DNA from: Lycorma delicatula | Taxonomy: Eukaryota > Arthropoda > Insecta > Hemiptera > Fulgoridae | Assembly (NCBI RefSeq): GCF_047948215.1 | Contig: NC_134456.1 | Location: forward strand, 83,592,515-83,656,514 | Direction of reading: 5' to 3' | Length of the DNA stretch: 64,000 bases | Shown here: piece by piece, positions 59,924-64,000 of the stretch | Position numbering within the stretch: the first letter of the stretch is position 1 | Layout: the number at the start of each line of letters is the position of its first letter | Program-made: the position numbers and the translations under genes | Notes under the pieces: model-generated | What the model was told of the DNA's origin: nothing | The model's database searches: none | The model's input: only the letters and a program-made list of their open reading frames with translations

Positions 59924-60653
59924 CTAAAATAAAAAGTAAAAAATACAACTTAATAATAATAGTACATACAAATTAGCAACTGTGAATTCATCTAAGTAAT
60001 TTTTACATAACATAAAACAGCTGAATGGTTATATAATTTTTAGAATTTTTTGGAAACTGCAATTAATGCACCTCATTAAGTATTTTAAAAGTGATTTCAT
60101 AAAGTGGCATTCAATCCACTTTTGTGAATCTATACAGTATATGATTTTTAATACAAAAAAATTGGAATTCTGGAATTATCTCGCATAGAGATTTCCAAAA
60201 TGAAACAAAGTTATTCTCCATTCTTCTTGAATATTTTTAATCATAGCTTGTCATGCATTTTTATAATCAATAAATGTATTATATCATGTCCTTTATACCA
60301 GATTTTTTTTTGCCAATATTTTTATCTTTTTTATATAATAAATACCCAACATTCAAATTTAATAACATCAAATAATGAAAATATTTGTTTTGTTAGCCAT
60401 GTTTATTCTCTTATCAGCTTGTCTGAGAATCAAGACATCTGATTCTTTTGGAAAAAAGTAAATTAAAATAAAACTTAGGAATAGACTTATTTTTTATTAA
60501 TCCATTTTCTAAGGATTTGGCGTGACTGTTACAGGCCAAAAAGAGGGTTTAATTTTTTGAATTTGGCTTTTTTCTTCATACGTACAATATAAGATCCAAA
60601 TTAAATTTAATCCGTTTCTATAGTATGAGTTTCAGTAATTTATTTTATTTTTA
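59924..60653. other. Intronic AT-rich spacer upstream of the golgin exon
   Basis: No upstream golgin exon could be recognised here. Confidence 0.45.
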
Positions 60654-61762
60654 TACAGAGTGATTCAAAGAAACAGGAAATTTTCAAATTAAATAACGTT
60701 AATGAAAAATTTTTTTTAGAAAATGAATTTTATTTCATGTAATTGTACAAATGTTGCCATTTAGGATACATACATTTTAGTTTATTTTTTAAAGATGAAA
60801 TCTTCCAGGTGAACTCCTCTTCTACGTAAACACTCACAAAGTCTCTTCGTTAAATTGTTCATGGTTTAACGTAACATCTCAACTGGAATTTCCGCAATTG
60901 CTTCTCGGATCTTTGCCTTCAGTTCTTCCGTTGTAGCAGGACAAAGGTTTCAAGCATGACTACGTAACGAGCCGACGTCACTGTAATCGCAAGACCGTTG
61001 TCATCCTCAAAAAATAAGGGCCTCTAACACCGTAAGATGACATTGCACACCACACGGTCACTTTCTGGCTGTGCAACGGAAGCTGGTGTAGCTGCATAGG
61101 ATTTTCTTGTGCCCAGTATCTGAAAATTTTGCTTGTTAACAAATCCACTAAAGTGGAAATGCGCTTCGTCCACAGTTCGTCAACAAACTCTTCGTTATCA
61201 TTTATCTTCTGAAGCATTACATTACAGAATTGTGCTCGCACAACTGCATCGTTCGGTTTCAGTTCCTGGACGATCTGCAACTTGTATGGATGGAATTGCA
61301 AGTCCTTCACTAGCATTCTTTGAACATTTGAACTATGCGATTGTAAAGATGCTGAGAGACGACGGATTGACCGATGTGGACTTCGTGTGACAGCATCTTG
61401 TAAAGCTTGAACATTCTGTGGTGTACGGACGGTTCGCTCACGGCCTGGAGGTTTCTTTTTCATTGCCGAACCGGTTTCCTCAAAATTAGATATCCATGTT
61501 TTAATTGCATGTACTGATGGAACACGGTCGTGCCATCCCAGATTAAAATGACGGCGAAATTCTCTATGCGCTCCCTCCACACTGTCATTGTTTTTGTAAA
61601 ACGCTTTGATAGTAAATGCACGTTGCGCACCACTCCAAGGATCCATGACAACTAAATGGCAGGTTAGGTTAGAGAGGCTGGCGCCACTTATCAAGTGGTA
61701 CCAATTGTCCACGGCTACCAACACAACTTTCAAAATTTCCCGTTCCTTTGAATCACCCTGTA
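60654..61762 (-). mobile_element. Tc1/mariner-like DDE transposon (DUF4817-type), copy 2
   Basis: Ends TACAGAGTGATTCAAAGAAA (60654) and, inward from 61762, TACAGGGTGATTCAAAGGAA. Closely similar to 9653-10954 over its length but with an internal deletion: near 60940 the sequence jumps from the 3' coding tail (GTTGTAGCAGG) to ACAAAGGTTTCAAGCATG, removing the block holding the second and third catalytic residues. Confidence 0.88.
60790..61646 (-). pseudogene. DUF4817/DDE_3-type transposase, internally deleted
   Basis: From Met at 61646 (MDPWSGAQRAFTIKAFYKNN) the reading frame is open through KPPGRERTVRTPQNVQ to NDNEEFVDELW. There copy 1 has MSDEAHFHL; here a small deletion removes MSDEA and shifts the context to TKRISTLVDLL. 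Later the frame gives RYWAQENPMQLHQLPLHSQK, keeping the Trp that is a stop in copy 1, and VTVWCAMSSYGVRGPYF. It lacks blocks 2 and 3. Confidence 0.85.
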
Positions 61763-61984
61763 TCATATACTGTATTAGTTGATTATGGTATTTTTTCTCT
61801 TGATATTTTTGCTCTGCTGTTTTTTAAGAATGGTTTTTGGTTTGTTAATTGCATTTATATTACTGTATCTTTATATGCATATATTTGGTGCAATTCTTGG
61901 TATATTATGAGCTTTGATAACACTCTATAAACCTGTTTTTCAAATCTTATCCCAAACGTTATCACTTGATATGCAAATAATGCC

Positions 61985-64000
61985 CCCTCTATGAATCATG
62001 AGACCTTGCCGTTGGTGAGGGGGCTTGAGTGTTCAGGGATACAGAGTAGCTGGACCGAAGGTGCAACCATATCGTATCTGTTGAGAGCCAGACTAAGAAA
62101 TTATTCCTGAAAGAGGGCAGCAGCTCTTTCAGTAGTTGTTAGGGGCGTGAGTCACAATGACTTAAACGGCAATATCAACATCACTCAGTCTTCTGAATAC
62201 TGCGCAGGTGAAAGCAATGGAAAACTACAGCTGTTTTTTTTTTCCAAGAAAATGTGGCTCTGTGCATTTTCACATAGAAATAATGGAGGCGCCTTCCTTG
62301 GTAAAATATACCGGAGGTAAAATAGTCCCCCGTTCGGATCTCCGGGTGGGGACTACTAAGGAAGGGGTCACCAGAAAACTAAAAAAAACATTCTACAAGT
62401 CGGAGCGTGGAATGTTAGAAGCTTGAATAAGATTGGTAGGCTAGACAACTTAAAAAGGGAAATGGATATGGTGAATGTGGATATAGTAGGAATTAGTGAG
62501 GTTCGGTGGGAAGAGGAAGGCGACTTTTGGTCAGGTGATTTTAGAGTAATTAACTCAGCATCAAATAATGGGCAGGTAGGAGTAGGTTTCGTGATGAACA
62601 AGAAAATAGGGAGGAGAGTGGAGTATTTCAAGACGCATAGCGATAGAATCATTGTAATAAGGATAAAATCAAAACCTAAACCGAAAACGATTGTTAACGT
62701 CTATATGCCTACAAGCGCCCATGATGATGATGAGGTAGTGTGTATATGAAGAAATTGATGAAGCAATTAAACACGTAAAAGGAGATGAAAATTTAATAAT
62801 AGTTGGAGATTGGAATGCAAGCATTGGAAAAGGCAAGGAAGGAAATATAGTGGGTGAATACGGGCTGGGCAAAAGGAATGAAAGAGGGGACCGACTTATA
62901 GAGTTTTGCACGAAGTATAATTTAGTAATTGCCAACACCCAATTTAAAAATCATAATAGAAGAATATACACTTGGAAAAAGCCAGGCGATACTGCAAGGT
63001 ATCAGATAGATTATATCATGGTTAAGCAAAGATTTAGAAATCAACTCGTTGACTGCAAAACTTACCCTGGAGCAGACATTGATAGCAACCATAATTTGGT
63101 GATAATGAAATGTAGATTGGGGTTTAAAAACCTGAAGAAAAGGTGTCACATGAATCGGTGGAATTTAGAGAAGCTTGAGGAAGAGGAGGTAAAGAAAATT
63201 TTTGAGGAGGACATCGCAAGAGGTGTGAGTAAAAAAGATAAGGTAGAAAATGTAGAAGAAGAATGGAAGAATGTTAAAAAGGAAATTCTTAAATCAGCAG
63301 AAGCAAACTTAGGCTGAATAAAGAGAACTGGTAGAAAACCTTGGGTTTCAGATGATATATTGCAGCTGATGGATGAACGTAGAAAATATAAGAATGATAG
63401 TGATGAAGAAAGTAAAAGGAACTATCGGCAATTAAGAAATGCTATAAACAGGAAGTGCAAACTGGCGAAAGAAGAGTGGATTAAAGAAAAGTGTTCAGAA
63501 GTGGAAAGAGAAATGAACATTGGTGAACATGGTGCAGGTGAGGAAGCGATTGATAGATTATACAAACTGGTGTGTAATATTTATGAAAAAGGGGAATTTC
63601 CGTCAGACTTCAAAAAAAGTGTTATAGTAATGATACCAAAGAAAACAGGGGCAGATAAATGTGAAGAATACAAAACAATTAGTTTAACTAGTCATGCATC
63701 AAAAATCTTAACTAGAATTCTATACAGAAGAATTGAGAGGAGAGTGGAAGAGTATACTGAGAGAAGAGGAAAAGTATAGGGACAAGGGAAGCAATTTTAG
63801 GCCTCAGATTAATAGTAGAAGGAAGATTAAAGAAAAACAAACCATCATACTTGGTTTATAGACCTAGAAAAGGCATTCGATAACGTAGACTGGAATATAA
63901 TGTTCAGCATTTTAAAAAAATTAGGGTTCAAATACAGAGATAGAAGAACAATTAGTAACATGAACCGGAACCAAACAGCAACAGTAACAATTGAAGAACA
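61985..64000 (+). mobile_element. APE-type LINE, 5' half, runs off window
   Basis: A 400-bp leader (from about 61985, CTATGAATCATGAGACCTTG) is relatively GC-rich and precedes the polyprotein frame. The element continues past 64000, so the 3' end is unseen. Degenerate 3' parts of related LINEs are at 22600-23375 and 56230-56940. Confidence 0.85.
62402..64000 (+). pseudogene. LINE polyprotein: APE endonuclease and start of RT, broken
   Basis: From GAWNVRSLNKIGRLDNLKRE (62402) the apurinic-type endonuclease is clear: DIVGISEVRW, NVYMPTSA, GDWNASIGKGKEGNIVGEYG, RRIYTWKKPGDTARYQIDYI and DIDSNHNLVI. The last motif normally has Asp-His; here it is Asn-His. A one-base shift near 62740-62750 separates the first third from the rest. 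A TGA at 63314-63316 precedes KRTGRKPWVSDDI. Around 63520 about a hundred residues seem missing compared with the usual spacing (EREMN runs straight into the GEEAIDRLYKLV block). RT proper follows: IVMIPKKTGADKCEEYKTIS, a second gap, then TREAILGLRLIVEGRLKK and FIDLEKAFDNVDWN with a frame change. Confidence 0.85.

Overview
The window looks like intron-dominated nuclear DNA from an animal, most probably an insect with a large, AT-rich, transposon-loaded genome. The evidence is the spliceosomal GT-AG exons separated by introns of up to 25 kb, many mariner/Tc1-type elements in different states of decay, hAT and Penelope-like elements, APE-type LINEs and tRNA-derived SINEs. A hemipteran-type genome would fit the repeat mix, but the species cannot be read from the sequence.

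The one recognisable host gene lies on the minus strand and spans almost the whole window. Seven coding exons (59695-59923, 57915-58003, 55630-55758, 38971-39151, 36151-36260, 27365-27556, 1961-2152, in transcript order) have consensus splice sites. Their reading phases join without a break into 374 codons of acidic/basic coiled coil. Motifs such as LEGFQTQELAKIKH match golgin-97 (GOLGA1), a trans-Golgi tethering protein. The N-terminal exons lie beyond the right edge, and the C-terminal exons, which should carry the GRIP domain, lie beyond the left edge.

From left to right, the introns hold the following. 0-14 kb: a mariner tail, a SINE with target-site duplications, a complete-ended 2.2-kb hAT pseudo-element, a fold-back mariner and two DDE elements with terminal inverted repeats. 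14-27 kb: mostly featureless AT-rich sequence with one mariner and one LINE fragment carrying a small insertion. 28-32 kb: a mariner fragment with a long-inverted-repeat element placed exactly at its end, then a TIR element encoding a Myb/SANT-like fragment. 37-39 kb: a degenerate mariner and a direct repeat flanking an exon. 41.3-42.1 kb: a GC-rich solo LTR. 44-54 kb: Penelope-like fragments interleaved with mariners. 56-58 kb: LINE and mariner fragments. 60.6-64 kb: a second copy of the 10-kb DDE element and the 5' half of an APE LINE that runs off the window.

Almost every transposon protein is broken by stops, frameshifts or deletions. No operon, CRISPR array, rRNA or functional tRNA gene was seen. 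I found no convincing new biological system. The most unusual items are the long-TIR element at 28.4-30.1 kb, a symmetric candidate cassette exon with an in-frame stop in the golgin gene, and the fold-back mariner.
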